A stretch of DNA of 43,685 nt, from positions 1 to 43,685 of the forward strand of contig JAETPW010000017.1 in NCBI GenBank assembly GCA_021771025.1, given 5' to 3'. Source of the DNA: Clostridiaceae bacterium (lineage in GTDB: Bacteria > Bacillota > Clostridia > TANB77 > CAG-508). This document shows, piece after piece, positions 1 to 8,003 of this stretch. The notes beneath the pieces were generated by a model. That model was not told the DNA's origin, ran no database searches, and saw nothing but the letters and a program-made list of their open reading frames with translations. Position 1 is the first letter of the stretch. Each line of letters starts with the position of its first letter. The position numbers and the translations under genes are program-made.

Positions 1-548
1 AATAGTTCTAATATTGCTAAATCTCTCACATTTGAGCAAGTATCTCTTAACTTTTCTAAATTCTCATCTGTAAATGTTTCTTTAACTTTTTTAGTTGCTT
101 TTACTTTATGAATCCTCCTAACTGGACTTTTAACAATATAATCTTCGTTTTCTAACCAAGCAAAGAAACTTGATAATGTTCTTCTTATATTGTCTATTGT
201 TACCATACCTGCATTCGAATTACTTTTATAATCTGATAAATAATTTCTTAATATTTCAGTAGTAATTTCATCTATTGGAAGATTTATTGTCTCTAACATT
301 TTGCTTATATTATCTTTATAGTAATTTAAAGTTCTATTTGAGCAACCTTCAATTTCTTTAGATGATATAAATTTATTTAATATATCTGTATTATTCTTTT
401 GTGTTTCTTGCTTTTTAGTTTGTTCTATAATTTCAATTTGATAATTTAAGCATATTTCTGTAAGCATTTCTTTTAATCTTATTCTTTGGTTATTGTCTAA
501 AAAATTTTCTGTTGTATTAATTACTTTTTCTACGAATAATTCTCTCAT
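1..548 (-). CDS. Tyrosine recombinase (phage-type integrase), N-terminal part, cut by the window edge
   Basis: An open frame on the minus strand starts at ATG 548 behind a strong AAGGAGGG site and runs off the left edge with no stop, giving about 182 residues. The first 60 residues are a charged helical lead. Next comes a segment with the look of a SAM-like core-binding domain, with SNRTLNYYKDNISKM followed by TIDNIRRTLSSFFAWLENED. Then comes the usual linker into the catalytic domain, ending in RDLAILEL. The catalytic R-H-R-Y residues lie outside the window, so activity cannot be judged. Enzymes of this family cut and rejoin DNA at attachment sites through a tyrosine. This suggests an integrative element or phage lying mainly to the left. 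The call rests on the fold pattern and is fairly sure; XerC/D-like housekeeping use is less likely because of the N-terminal extension. Confidence 0.8.
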   Translation of the reverse strand, partial: MRELFVEKVINTTENFLDNNQRIRLKEMLTEICLNYQIEIIEQTKKQETQKNNTDILNKFISSKEIEGCSNRTLNYYKDNISKMLETINLPIDEITTEILRNYLSDYKSNSNAGMVTIDNIRRTLSSFFAWLENEDYIVKSPVRRIHKVKATKKVKETFTDENLEKLRDTCSNVRDLAILEL

Positions 549-592
549 GACAATTCCCTCCTTACATTTTTTATTTGATAGTTTACAATATA

Positions 593-643
593 TAGAGCTC
601 TACTTATATTATACAATAATTTATTTAATTCACATAATTAAAT
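593..643 (-). promoter_or_regulatory. Putative promoter with two palindromes upstream of the recombinase
   Basis: On the minus strand a TATAAT -10 box lies at 613-608. No good -35 is seen. A perfect inverted repeat ATTTAATT/AATTAAAT (623-630 and 636-643) sits where the -35 would be. A perfect 10-bp palindrome TAGAGCTCTA (593-602) covers the expected start of transcription. The arrangement resembles operators around a regulated integrase promoter. The first repeat is so AT-rich that chance is possible. Confidence 0.4.
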
Positions 644-689
644 GCATGAAAGAAATTTATACAATAAAGTTTTTTATAATAAAATAATA

Positions 690-800
690 GAAATGAGCAT
701 ATTAAAAACAATATACTCATTCTAAATTTAACTTCATTTTCCTTTATAATTTTAAACACAACCTCAGCAACAACTTACTATCTTGTATTTCTATTATATC
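690..800 (-). other. Intergenic stretch with a possible short transcript
   Basis: On the minus strand an extended -10 (TGATATAAT, 800-792) lacks a clear -35. About 80 bases downstream is an imperfect 12-bp hairpin (AATGAG-ATATT/AATAT-CTCATT, about 692-721) followed by a T-rich run. Together these could define a small RNA of about 100 nt. A six-codon frame behind AAAGGA lies inside it. I see no larger gene between 549 and 866. Confidence 0.2.
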
Positions 801-808
801 ACAAAAGA

Positions 809-826
809 CAAGTAATTTTTTACTTG
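809..826. terminator. Hairpin terminator after the 52-aa gene
   Basis: A perfect 7-bp stem, CAAGTAA/TTACTTG, has a 4-base loop. On the minus strand it is followed by a short T-rich run (TCTTTTG). On the plus strand a second TTACTTG copy and six T follow. It lies about 40 bp beyond the stop of the small gene at 867-1025 and may work in both directions. Confidence 0.5.
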
Positions 827-866
827 ATTACTTGCCCTTTTTTAAGTTTTTAAGAATTTTATTTTT

Positions 867-1025
867 TTAATTTATAGAATTGTTTACCTTTTCAGCTGAA
901 AAATTGTAGTTTCCCATATATTCGTAAATCAAGTCTCTTTGCTTTAAGTATTTAACGGTAACCATTGCAAGTACAATAATTAAAATAACAATAACACCTA
1001 TAAGGATTTTACTTAGTTTATTCAT
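867..1025 (-). CDS. 52-residue single-pass membrane protein, unknown function
   Basis: This small gene has an ATG start at 1025, an ideal GAGGAGG site seven bases upstream, and a TAA stop at 867. The product begins MNKLSKILIGVIVILIIVLA, a short basic lead followed by a hydrophobic helix at about residues 6-24. A polar tail rich in Tyr, Asn and Lys follows (KQRDLIYEYMGNY). It is most likely a small inner-membrane protein with the tail outside. It lies just past the ftsH terminator on the same strand, so it is probably transcribed separately or by read-through. Being next to ftsH raises the possibility of a small FtsH-associated protein, but nothing in the sequence shows that. I do not recognise the family. 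The coding call rests on the ribosome binding site and the clean membrane pattern. Confidence 0.65.
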   Translation of the reverse strand: MNKLSKILIGVIVILIIVLAMVTVKYLKQRDLIYEYMGNYNFSAEKVNNSIN

Positions 1026-1090
1026 CGATTACCTCCTCAAAACGATATTTTTGAGTTACATTCGGATATTTTGCATGGTCTACTTCAGAT

Positions 1091-1112
1091 AAAAACATAG
1101 ATTTCTATCTAT
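1091..1112 (-). terminator. Terminator of ftsH
   Basis: The perfect 6-bp stem ATAGAT/ATCTAT (1097-1112) is followed on the minus strand by GTTTTT. It starts 18 bp after the ftsH stop. The stem is nearly all A-T, so it is probably leaky. T-runs flank it on both strands. Confidence 0.5.
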
Positions 1113-1129
1113 ACTTTTTTCCCTTTATA

Positions 1130-2941
1130 TTAAACATTAGTAAAAATTGCTTCAAATTCTGTTGATTCAATTTTCTCTTTTTCTAATAAAATTCCAGCAA
1201 CAGCGTGTAATTTATCGATATGATCAGTTAAAATTTGTTTTGCTTGCTGATAAGCCTGATCAATAATACGTTTTACTTCTTCGTCAATGATGCTAGCTGT
1301 TTCTTCGGAATAGGTTTTGGATTGAGCAAAGTCTCTTCCTAAGAAGACTTCTCCTTGGTCTGAACCTAACATTAATGTTCCAATTCGTTCACTCATTCCG
1401 TATTTGGTTACCATACTTCTAGCAATTTGGGTTGCTCGTTCAATGTCATTGCTTGCTCCTGTTGAAATATCATTTAAAATTAGTGCCTCAGCCACACGTC
1501 CACCAAGTAAAGAAACGATGTTTTCTTCCATTTCCGTTTTGGACATGAAGTTTTTGTCTTCTGTTGGACGATACATGGTGTATCCTCCTGCCATTCCTCT
1601 TGGAACAATGGATATTTGGTGAACTGGGTCTTGCGTTTCTAAGTAATGGCTAACTACGGCATGACCTGCTTCATGATATGATACTAATTTATTTTCTTTT
1701 TCACTTCTGACTCTTGTTTTCTTTTCTGGTCCCATAGTTACTTTTACCATGGCATCTTCGATTTCTCTCATTCCAATTTCAGTTAAATTTCTTCTGGCTG
1801 CTAATAATGCTGCTTCATTTAATACATTTTCTAGGTCAGCTCCTGAAAATCCTGATGTGTTTTTGGCAATGATTTTTAGGTCAACATCATCTGCTAGATG
1901 TTTTTTTCGACTATGAACTTCTAAGATTTGTTCTCTTGCTTTTACGTCTGGTGCTCCTACTACGATTTGACGGTCAAACCTTCCTGCACGTAGTAAGGCT
2001 TTGTCTAATACATCTGGGCGGTTGGTTGCTGCTAATACGATAACGCCTTCGTTGTCTGAGAATCCATCCATTTCCACTAGCAATTGGTTTAGGGTTTGTT
2101 CTCTTTCGTCGTGTCCTCCCCCTAGACCTGCCCCTCTTTGGCGTCCTACAGCATCAATTTCATCGATGAAAATAATACATGGAGCATTTTTCTTGGCTTC
2201 TTCGAATAAGTCTCTTACACGAGATGCACCTACACCAACAAACATTTCTACGAAGTCAGATCCACTGATGATAAAGAAAGGAACTCCTGCTTCACCTGCT
2301 ACTGCTTTGGCAAGTAATGTTTTACCAGTACCCGGCTGGCCTACTAATAATACTCCTTTAGGAATTCTTGCTCCCATATCGGTGAATTTCTTTGGATTTT
2401 TTAAGAATTGAACAATTTCTTGCAATTCTTCTTTTTCTTCATCTACACCAGCTACGTCTTCAAACGTAATTTTGTTGCGATCAGCAGGTGTCATCATTCT
2501 CGCTTTGCTTTTTCCAAAACTTAAGGTCTTTCCTCCTGGTTGATTGTTTCCTGACCCTCCCATCATGAAGAACCAGAAAATGAAGAAAATAATTAATAAT
2601 CCAAATGGTGTTAATAAACTAAGAATCGTAACAAATATAGATTGTGATTTTTCTTCTAAGGTAAATGATCCATTTTTGATAAACTCTTCTGAGTAGTTCA
2701 TGAAGTTTTCCATATTAGGTATATTTACTTCTTTTTTGATTTTATCATCTGATAACGCCACAGTAGCTGTTTTACCATCTGCCTCAATCTGAATGGACTC
2801 TACTTTTCCTTCATTCATTTTGTTGATTAAATCTGAATACTTTAATTTTGTGTTTGAATTTTCAATGACGGATGATAAGACAATTAGGAAAATAATTCCG
2901 ATAATTAACCACATCGCCAATGTCTTTATGCCATTTTTCAA
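1130..2941 (-). CDS. ftsH: ATP-dependent zinc metalloprotease FtsH
   Basis: FtsH is a membrane-bound hexameric AAA+ protease that degrades misfolded or unassembled membrane proteins and short-lived regulators. The 603-residue product has a transmembrane helix at about 8-27, an external domain, and a second helix at about 103-127. Walker A is GQPGTGKT (201-208), with Gln where most homologues have Pro. The aromatic pore loop is FVGVG (234-238), Walker B is IIFIDEID (256-263), and the second region of homology spans about 305-324. The zinc site is HEAGH (423-427). Length is normal for Bacillota. The ATG at 2941 has AAGGGAGG upstream. A strong promoter of its own lies in the tilS-ftsH gap. The tilS-ftsH order is typical, but the hpt gene often found between them is absent. 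Identification is certain. Confidence 0.98.
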   Translation of the reverse strand: MKNGIKTLAMWLIIGIIFLIVLSSVIENSNTKLKYSDLINKMNEGKVESIQIEADGKTATVALSDDKIKKEVNIPNMENFMNYSEEFIKNGSFTLEEKSQSIFVTILSLLTPFGLLIIFFIFWFFMMGGSGNNQPGGKTLSFGKSKARMMTPADRNKITFEDVAGVDEEKEELQEIVQFLKNPKKFTDMGARIPKGVLLVGQPGTGKTLLAKAVAGEAGVPFFIISGSDFVEMFVGVGASRVRDLFEEAKKNAPCIIFIDEIDAVGRQRGAGLGGGHDEREQTLNQLLVEMDGFSDNEGVIVLAATNRPDVLDKALLRAGRFDRQIVVGAPDVKAREQILEVHSRKKHLADDVDLKIIAKNTSGFSGADLENVLNEAALLAARRNLTEIGMREIEDAMVKVTMGPEKKTRVRSEKENKLVSYHEAGHAVVSHYLETQDPVHQISIVPRGMAGGYTMYRPTEDKNFMSKTEMEENIVSLLGGRVAEALILNDISTGASNDIERATQIARSMVTKYGMSERIGTLMLGSDQGEVFLGRDFAQSKTYSEETASIIDEEVKRIIDQAYQQAKQILTDHIDKLHAVAGILLEKEKIESTEFEAIFTNV

Positions 2942-3019
2942 AATAATTCCTCCCTTTTCTTGAAGTTACCATTCTTTAGGAAGAAGGCTTACTTCTAGCA
3001 ATTTAACGTATTTGCTTGG

Positions 3020-3048
3020 ACTATACCATAGATTTTTTCCTTTTTCAA
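3020..3048 (-). promoter_or_regulatory. Sigma-A promoter of ftsH
   Basis: On the minus strand, TTGAAA (3048-3043) and TATAGT (3025-3020) are separated by exactly 17 bases. Transcription would start near 3013, leaving a leader of about 70 nt before the ftsH ATG. It allows ftsH to be expressed independently of tilS. Confidence 0.8.
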
Positions 3049-3108
3049 GTGTTTTTTTGTAACTTTTTTGTGACAACTTTCAAGCAGTCTCTAAGCCTTT
3101 ACGGATCA

Positions 3109-4104
3109 TTACTCTTGAACCCAAAAAGAAATTTGACCCTTTTTTACGAAAACTTTTATTTTTTTATTTGGCATGAGCCATTTGTTTCCTCTATTATTTT
3201 GTGCTAGTTTAATGATATCTTCTATATGTATTTTTTCTATCCCTTGGGCAGTTCCTAAAAGCCTTGTTATAGTATATAAAATGATTCTTGCTTTTATCAC
3301 TTTTTCTTGGGAATTGAACTTTGGCAAAGATAAAATAATGGTATGCTTATCCTCTGTTTCCTTGATTTCCGTATAGATTTTTTGTACTTGTTTATCCATA
3401 TATTCTTCTTCTTCGGTAACGATTTTAGCTAAGCGATCCATGGTTGTTAAGATATTCGGATTAAATTCTTGTTGTAAATACGGAATGACCACATTACGTA
3501 TTTTGTTCCTCGTATACGTATTGTCAAAATTAGTTTGATCAATTTTAGGTTGAAGGTGGTTTTCTTCACAAAATTGTTCTATTTCGTCTCGGTTACATTC
3601 TAATAATGGTCTAATGTATTTGCCGTTTCGTATTGGTTCTATTCCCTTCAAGCCAGAAATACCACTACCACGAAGTACATTCATGATCATTGTTTCTACT
3701 TTATCGTTTTGGTTATGAGCAGTAGCAATTTTATTGGCTCCAATTTTTTTAGCTACTTGATCAAAAAAATGATAACGTTCCTTTCTTCCTGCTTCCTCCA
3801 TTCCTATTTTTTTAGTATGAGCAATATTTGCCACATCTATACAAACAGAATAAAAATCAATTTCATTTTTTTCGCAAATATCACGAACAAACTCCTCATC
3901 TCGAACAGCTTCTGGGCGGATCCCATGATTAACATGAGCAACAGCAAACGTAAATGGCAACTCATTTTCAAGCATTTGCCTCATCTCTTGAAAAAGAGTA
4001 AGCATAGCCAGTGAATCTGGTCCACCAGATACGCCAAGTAATATCTTATCCTTTGGCTCAATTAGGTTATATTTTTTTATGGTTTGGAATACTTTTTCTT
4101 TCAT
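3109..4104 (-). CDS. tilS: tRNA(Ile)-lysidine synthase TilS
   Basis: TilS attaches lysine to C34 of the CAU-anticodon isoleucine tRNA, so that it reads AUA codons and is charged with Ile; it is essential in most bacteria. The 331-residue product opens with the N-type ATP pyrophosphatase loop SGGPDS (26-31). It has HVNHGIR, RNKIRN and the central TilS region with the conserved Asn/Asp pairs. It is shorter than the Bacillus (about 470) and E. coli (about 430) enzymes. The C-terminal domain looks reduced, as in the short Aquifex type. The ATG start at 4104 has a modest AGAAAGGG site, and a GGGGACG repeat unit lies just upstream of it. It is probably the gene ahead of ftsH in a loose operon. Confidence 0.95.
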   Translation of the reverse strand: MKEKVFQTIKKYNLIEPKDKILLGVSGGPDSLAMLTLFQEMRQMLENELPFTFAVAHVNHGIRPEAVRDEEFVRDICEKNEIDFYSVCIDVANIAHTKKIGMEEAGRKERYHFFDQVAKKIGANKIATAHNQNDKVETMIMNVLRGSGISGLKGIEPIRNGKYIRPLLECNRDEIEQFCEENHLQPKIDQTNFDNTYTRNKIRNVVIPYLQQEFNPNILTTMDRLAKIVTEEEEYMDKQVQKIYTEIKETEDKHTIILSLPKFNSQEKVIKARIILYTITRLLGTAQGIEKIHIEDIIKLAQNNRGNKWLMPNKKIKVFVKKGQISFWVQE

Positions 4105-4123
4105 GTATGATTACCCTTTCTCT

Positions 4124-4308
4124 AGGGGACGCCCTTTTTTTCCCTATCTAAAATTTCCCTATTGTTTTTTCCTAGTAAATTAAATTGAAACAATTAATTT
4201 TGCCACTTGTCTCTTATCTCTTATCTCTAAATTAAAATATCTATATCATTAATTTGTAAATAGGGAAAAAAACAATAGGGAAAAAAAGGGCGTCCCCTTT
4301 TTTTCCCT
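4124..4308. repeat. GGGGACG repeat family A, two units in inverted orientation
   Basis: Two units face each other between tilS and dnaB. The right unit (4261-4308) reads, on the minus strand, AGGGAAAAAAAGGG, GACG, CCCTTTTTTTCCCT. This is a perfect 14-bp hairpin with a GACG loop, starting about 32 bp after the dnaB stop. The left unit (4124-4172) carries the same core and tail in the opposite direction but has lost most of its outer arm. It ends about 20 bp before the tilS start. The right unit probably acts as a terminator for dnaB. The intervening 90 bases are AT-rich with no gene. Confidence 0.8.
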
Positions 4309-4340
4309 CTTCTCTCTTCCCTTTTCTCTCTCCCTCTTTT

Positions 4341-5675
4341 TTAGTCATCAAATCGTCTTTCTAGGTTGACGAATTTGGTGTAACTTCCTAGCCATCCTAG
4401 GTCTACGGTTCCTGTTGATCCTCCTCTGTGCTTGGCTATGATGATTTCGGCTATGTTTTTCTTTTCGCTGTCTTCGTTGTAGTAGTCGTCACGATAGAGG
4501 AACATGACGATATCGGCATCTTGCTCGATGGCCCCTGATTCACGTAAATCAGATAACATTGGTCTATGGTCTGGTCTTTGTTCTACCGCTCTAGATAGCT
4601 GGGATAGGGCGATGACTGGTACACTTAGTTCTTTGGCTAGTATTTTTAGGGATCGGCTGATTTCTGATATTTCTTGCTCTCTACTACCGTTTCGTTTGTT
4701 ACTTCCTTGTACTAATTGCAAGTAATCGATAACTACCATACCGATGTTTTTTTCTAGTTTTAGTTTTCTACATTTGGCACGAATTTCCATGACCGAAATT
4801 CCCGGTGTGTCGTCTATATAGACATCTGCTTCTGATAGTGGTCCTATGGCACCTGCTAGTTTTGCCCAGTCTTCTTCTTCTAGTTTTCCAGTTCTGACTT
4901 TGTTGCTGTCTACCATAGCTTCACTACATAAAATACGGTTAACCATTTGCTCTTTTGACATTTCTAGGCTAAATAAAACGACTGGTACGTGTGCTCTGAC
5001 TGCCGCATTAGTGGCTATGTTTAGGGCAAAGGCTGATTTTCCCATGGCTGGTCTGGCAGCAATGAGGATGAGTTCTGATCCGTGCAGACCTGCTGTACGA
5101 TAGTCTAGATCAGAGAAACCTGTTGGCACTCCTGTAATGTGTTGTTTTCGATTGTAGAGTTCTTCTAATTGAGTAAAACTATCAACTAGAACGTCTTTAA
5201 TTGGAGTGTAACCTTTTTGGTTACGGTCTTGCATTAGGTTAAAGATTTTCTTTTCTGCTCCTTCCATGATGTCTTCTACGTCTTCTGTTGGATCATAACC
5301 TAGTTCTACGATTTCATTGGCTGTTTTGATTAAGTGGCGGAGAACTGATTTTTCTTCTACGATTTTGATGTATTTGATGGCATTAGCTGTGGTGGGAACT
5401 TTGTCGGGAAGTTCTGCTAAATATTCTAGTCCACCAACTTGTTCAAATTTGCCCATTGATTCTAATTCTGCTTTTACGGTAATTAGGTCAATTGGCTCTG
5501 CTCTTGTGTATAGATTTAACATAGCTTCGTAGATTGCTCGATTGTCCTCACGGTAAAAATCGTCTGGTTTTAAGGCTTCGATACTAGAGGCTACTGCATC
5601 ACGGTCAGTTAACATACTTCCTAATACAGCTTGTTCGGCTTCTAAGTCGTGTGGTGGTACTTTTCCTAGTTCCAT
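4341..5675 (-). CDS. dnaB: Replicative DNA helicase DnaB (DnaC in Bacillus naming)
   Basis: This is the hexameric ring helicase that unwinds DNA ahead of the replisome. The 444-residue product has the N-terminal primase-interacting domain (about 5-105) beginning PPHDLEAEQAVLGSML, then a linker. The RecA-like domain carries Walker A ARPAMGKSA (207-215), Walker B VVIDYLQL (near 310), and the SQLSRAVEQR region. Length is normal and no intein is present. The ATG at 5675 is preceded by AAAAAAGGAGAAAAC. It lies 95 bp after rplI on the same strand, and rplI-dnaB is a conserved pair in Bacillota. They probably share the promoter upstream of rplI. Identification is certain. Confidence 0.98.
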   Translation of the reverse strand: MELGKVPPHDLEAEQAVLGSMLTDRDAVASSIEALKPDDFYREDNRAIYEAMLNLYTRAEPIDLITVKAELESMGKFEQVGGLEYLAELPDKVPTTANAIKYIKIVEEKSVLRHLIKTANEIVELGYDPTEDVEDIMEGAEKKIFNLMQDRNQKGYTPIKDVLVDSFTQLEELYNRKQHITGVPTGFSDLDYRTAGLHGSELILIAARPAMGKSAFALNIATNAAVRAHVPVVLFSLEMSKEQMVNRILCSEAMVDSNKVRTGKLEEEDWAKLAGAIGPLSEADVYIDDTPGISVMEIRAKCRKLKLEKNIGMVVIDYLQLVQGSNKRNGSREQEISEISRSLKILAKELSVPVIALSQLSRAVEQRPDHRPMLSDLRESGAIEQDADIVMFLYRDDYYNEDSEKKNIAEIIIAKHRGGSTGTVDLGWLGSYTKFVNLERRFDD

Positions 5676-5770
5676 AGTTTTCTCCTTTTTTGCTCTTCAC
5701 TATTTTTACTTTCATTCTTTCGTTGGTAGGAGTTTCTCTTGATAAATAAAATTTGATTAGTTTTGCTTTT

Positions 5771-6223
5771 TTATTTTTCAGTTGGTCGTACATCAATTTT
5801 AACTTTTCCAATTACGCCTTCAAATAAACGAATTTCAACTGTTTTTACTCCTATGGTTTTGATGGTTTCTTTTAAGTCAATTTTTTTCTTGTCAACCATG
5901 ATGTTGTATTCTTTTTGTAGTGTTTCTGCTATTTCTTTGGAGGATACTCCTCCAAAAATTTTTCCGTTTTCCCCACTTCTTACGGGAATGATTACAGTAA
6001 GTTTGGAAAGCTTTTCTGCTGTTCTTTTAGCTTGTTCTTTTTCCTGATCTTTTTTATATTGATTGGATTCTTGCTTTGCTTTCCATTTGCTCATGTTTTC
6101 AGTGTTTGCTTCTATGGCTAAATTTTTAGGAAATAAAAAGTTTCTCGCATAACCGTCTGATGCGTTAATTACTTCGTCTTTTTTTCCTACTCCTTTGATA
6201 TCTGCTTTTAAGATTACTTTCAT
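5771..6223 (-). CDS. rplI: 50S ribosomal protein L9
   Basis: L9 is a large-subunit protein at the base of the L1 stalk that helps maintain reading-frame fidelity. The 150-residue product has the globular N-domain with the hallmark [20 protein letters not shown], a long charged connecting helix rich in Lys, Glu and Gln (about 55-80), and the C-domain ending in KVKIDVRP. Length is typical. The ATG at 6223 has AAAGG nearby and a consensus promoter about 30 bp upstream, so the gene starts its own transcription unit with dnaB downstream. In many Bacillota gdpP directly precedes rplI; here a pilin-like gene lies between them. Confidence 0.97.
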   Translation of the reverse strand: MKVILKADIKGVGKKDEVINASDGYARNFLFPKNLAIEANTENMSKWKAKQESNQYKKDQEKEQAKRTAEKLSKLTVIIPVRSGENGKIFGGVSSKEIAETLQKEYNIMVDKKKIDLKETIKTIGVKTVEIRLFEGVIGKVKIDVRPTEK

Positions 6224-6250
6224 TTTTCATCACGCCTTTCTTATTTTTGT

Positions 6251-6279
6251 ATTTTACCTCATTTTGGGGAATTTTTCAA
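6251..6279 (-). promoter_or_regulatory. Sigma-A promoter of rplI-dnaB
   Basis: Minus-strand TTGAAA (6279-6274) and TAAAAT (6256-6251) have a 17-base spacer. The predicted start near 6244 leaves a leader of about 20 nt before rplI. The promoter lies between rplI and the terminator of the upstream pilin-like gene, so the two units are insulated. Confidence 0.75.
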
Positions 6280-6296
6280 CCTATAGTAGAAAATTA

Positions 6297-6336
6297 AAAA
6301 TAAAAATCCTTCCGGGACTATTCCCCAAAAGGATTT
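6297..6336 (-). terminator. Rho-independent terminator of the pilin-like gene
   Basis: Arms AAATCCTT (6304-6311) and AAGGATTT (6329-6336) enclose a further GGGA/TCCC pairing. On the minus strand they are followed by TTTTATTTTT. It starts 7 bp after the stop codon at 6343. Confidence 0.85.
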
Positions 6337-6342
6337 ATGTTC

Positions 6343-7644
6343 TTAAGCAGGATGATTAATTAGTTCAAATTCTAATTGCCATACCCCATTTTCATCTCTT
6401 CCATTCTCATATGTACTAGTATCTACTTGATAATAATTTTCTACTTGAACAACTGGTCTTAAGGCTGCTTCAGTCGAAATATAGGCTCTATCTAAGTCAG
6501 TTTGATTAGAAGCATATGTAGCTGTACTAGTAATCATTCCTATAATAAATCTTTGCAATCCATAGGTAGCATAACTTGTTCCTAAATCAATACACCTACT
6601 AGCTAAAAAGTAATTCCAATTTGCCTCTGGACTATGAATAAACATATCGTAATAGATTTTATTTTTAAAATGGCTCTCATTAATTTCTTTTAATTGTATC
6701 GCAGTTTGAGGAATAATTAAAGAAGATTCTGCCTGTTCTACTCTAAAACGAGAATAATCAATTCCAGCTTCTTTTTCATGATCGTCTTCCCAATCTGATG
6801 GTGCCCCATCTACGACTGGATATTTTTCATTAATTAATCGAGCAGGAAAATTTAAATTACTGAAATATTCTTTCGTTTCACCATATTTTATTCCTTCTTT
6901 ATTGGTTGAATTTTCAATTATATTTATCGTTTGCTCTGTAAATGTCTTTTTTACGTCTGATAATTTTAAGTTTCTCGCCTTTATCGCATCTCCATAAGAA
7001 TACAAGTATTCACTCATTTTATCACAAATTGTTTGCCCTTCATTGTAGGCATCTATCCCACCTAATTCTAATGTTTCGGATGTTGGGGTATCACTAATCA
7101 GGGTTAACTTTCCGTCAGCTTCTATGGATAATACTCTCCATTTTAAATCAGTTTGTACATGCATGGTTTGATTTGGTATAGTTACTAAATCATAATTCGT
7201 AGTATATTGTGTATCTAATCCATTCGGTACATAATTTACATAGTCTCCTACTTTTATTTGGCTGGCTACGTTTACGATTGGTCCTTGGATTTCCTCTTGT
7301 TCGTTCACTTCATATACATGATTTGTTTCAGTAAAAGTTACTTTTATTGGATTTGAACCACTTGCTGTTGCTTTTGTTCCATTCGCAGTAAATTGATCGT
7401 TAAATTCCTCTGCTGTTACTATTTGCCCTAAATTATCTGTCTTTGCTCCATTCTGTGCTACTACTATTTCTTCTTTTTCTCTGCCAATTACAGTGTCTTC
7501 TTTTGACTTAGTCGCTTTAGTTAATATTCCATTTTCCCCTGTTAGCGTAGCTATTGTGACACCTGCTAAAATAAGAAGAACAATTATGGTAATTACTAAT
7601 GCGATTAAGGTTATTCCATAATTTGTTTCTACTTTTCTTTTCAT
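6343..7644 (-). CDS. Type IV pilin-like / T2SS-like secreted protein with a large C-terminal domain
   Basis: The 433-residue product begins with a short basic stretch and NYGITLIALVITIIVLLI, then AGVTIATLTGENGILTKA. This is the prepilin-type N-terminus frequent in gut Clostridia. The likely cleavage is after Gly10. The usual Glu at +5 of the mature protein is absent (Ala instead), so classical N-methylation and pilus assembly are uncertain. A coiled stretch follows, then a globular part around LKWRVLSIEADGKLTLIS that resembles the DUF6273-like domain of similar secreted proteins. It starts at ATG 7644 behind AAAGGAGG and has its own promoter and terminator. It sits between gdpP and rplI, which are usually adjacent. 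No pilus motor or prepilin peptidase gene is in the window. It may be a pseudopilin-like surface protein; its function is unknown. Confidence 0.75.
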   Translation of the reverse strand: MKRKVETNYGITLIALVITIIVLLILAGVTIATLTGENGILTKATKSKEDTVIGREKEEIVVAQNGAKTDNLGQIVTAEEFNDQFTANGTKATASGSNPIKVTFTETNHVYEVNEQEEIQGPIVNVASQIKVGDYVNYVPNGLDTQYTTNYDLVTIPNQTMHVQTDLKWRVLSIEADGKLTLISDTPTSETLELGGIDAYNEGQTICDKMSEYLYSYGDAIKARNLKLSDVKKTFTEQTINIIENSTNKEGIKYGETKEYFSNLNFPARLINEKYPVVDGAPSDWEDDHEKEAGIDYSRFRVEQAESSLIIPQTAIQLKEINESHFKNKIYYDMFIHSPEANWNYFLASRCIDLGTSYATYGLQRFIIGMITSTATYASNQTDLDRAYISTEAALRPVVQVENYYQVDTSTYENGRDENGVWQLEFELINHPA

Positions 7645-7742
7645 CTAAATTCCTCCTTTGTATCCTGTATTAGATAAAAACAAGCCAATTTTTACTTCTT
7701 AGAAATTTTGCTCTTTTTATCTATTTATTATTGAATATCTTT

Positions 7743-7771
7743 ATTATATTATACAATTTTTGATTTAACAA
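7743..7771 (-). promoter_or_regulatory. Sigma-A promoter of the pilin-like gene
   Basis: Minus-strand TTGTTA (7771-7766) and TATAAT (7748-7743) have a 17-base spacer. Predicted transcription starts near 7736, giving a leader of about 90 nt with no obvious structure. Confidence 0.75.
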
Positions 7772-7815
7772 GATTATTGGATTAATTTTTTATTTTGAAA
7801 ACTTTTATACCTTTA

Positions 7816-7910
7816 ACTTAGTGAAAGATGACCATAGCTAAATTTGTGATATTACTACAATTGTAGTTTGTAGCTATCTATGTTTACCTGTTTAGTTCCA
7901 AACACTAAGT
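7816..7910. repeat. Nested imperfect palindrome between gdpP and the pilin-like gene
   Basis: The outer arms ACTTAGTG (7816-7823) and CACTAAGT (7903-7910) are perfect. Inside are an ATAGCTA/TAGCTAT pairing and a central CTACAATTGTAG palindrome. The whole 95 bp could fold as one long interrupted stem. It lies past the gdpP stop and ahead of the pilin-like promoter. It may be a terminator-like structure or the remnant of a small palindromic element. No coding potential is seen here. Confidence 0.5.
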
Positions 7911-7949
7911 CGAAAAACGTAAAAATCCCCACCAAATATTTTGATTTAG

Positions 7950-8000
7950 ATAGGGAAATTTTAAATAGGGAAGAAAAGGGCGTCCCCTTTATTTCCCTAC
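7950..8000 (-). repeat. GGGGACG repeat family A, single unit after gdpP
   Basis: On the minus strand the unit reads AGGGAAATAAAGGG, GACG, CCCTTTTCTTCCCT, a 14-bp stem with two mismatches and the same GACG loop as the copy after dnaB. A second AGGGAA-containing segment follows. It begins 3 bp after the gdpP stop, in the same orientation as the copies behind dnaB and exoA, and may terminate gdpP transcription. Confidence 0.75.
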
Positions 8001-8003
8001 CTG

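Noticed and set aside
2001..2411. 136-codon plus-strand ORF
   Set aside because: It is antisense to the conserved AAA domain of ftsH with no ribosome site; a shadow frame.
3085..3110. TTACGGATCA shared with the region near 24378
   Set aside because: Ten identical bases in a 43-kb AT-rich window with no wider similarity are likely coincidence.
5605..5811. 68-codon minus-strand ORF between rplI and dnaB
   Set aside because: It overlaps both real genes in another frame, is highly basic and has no ribosome site.
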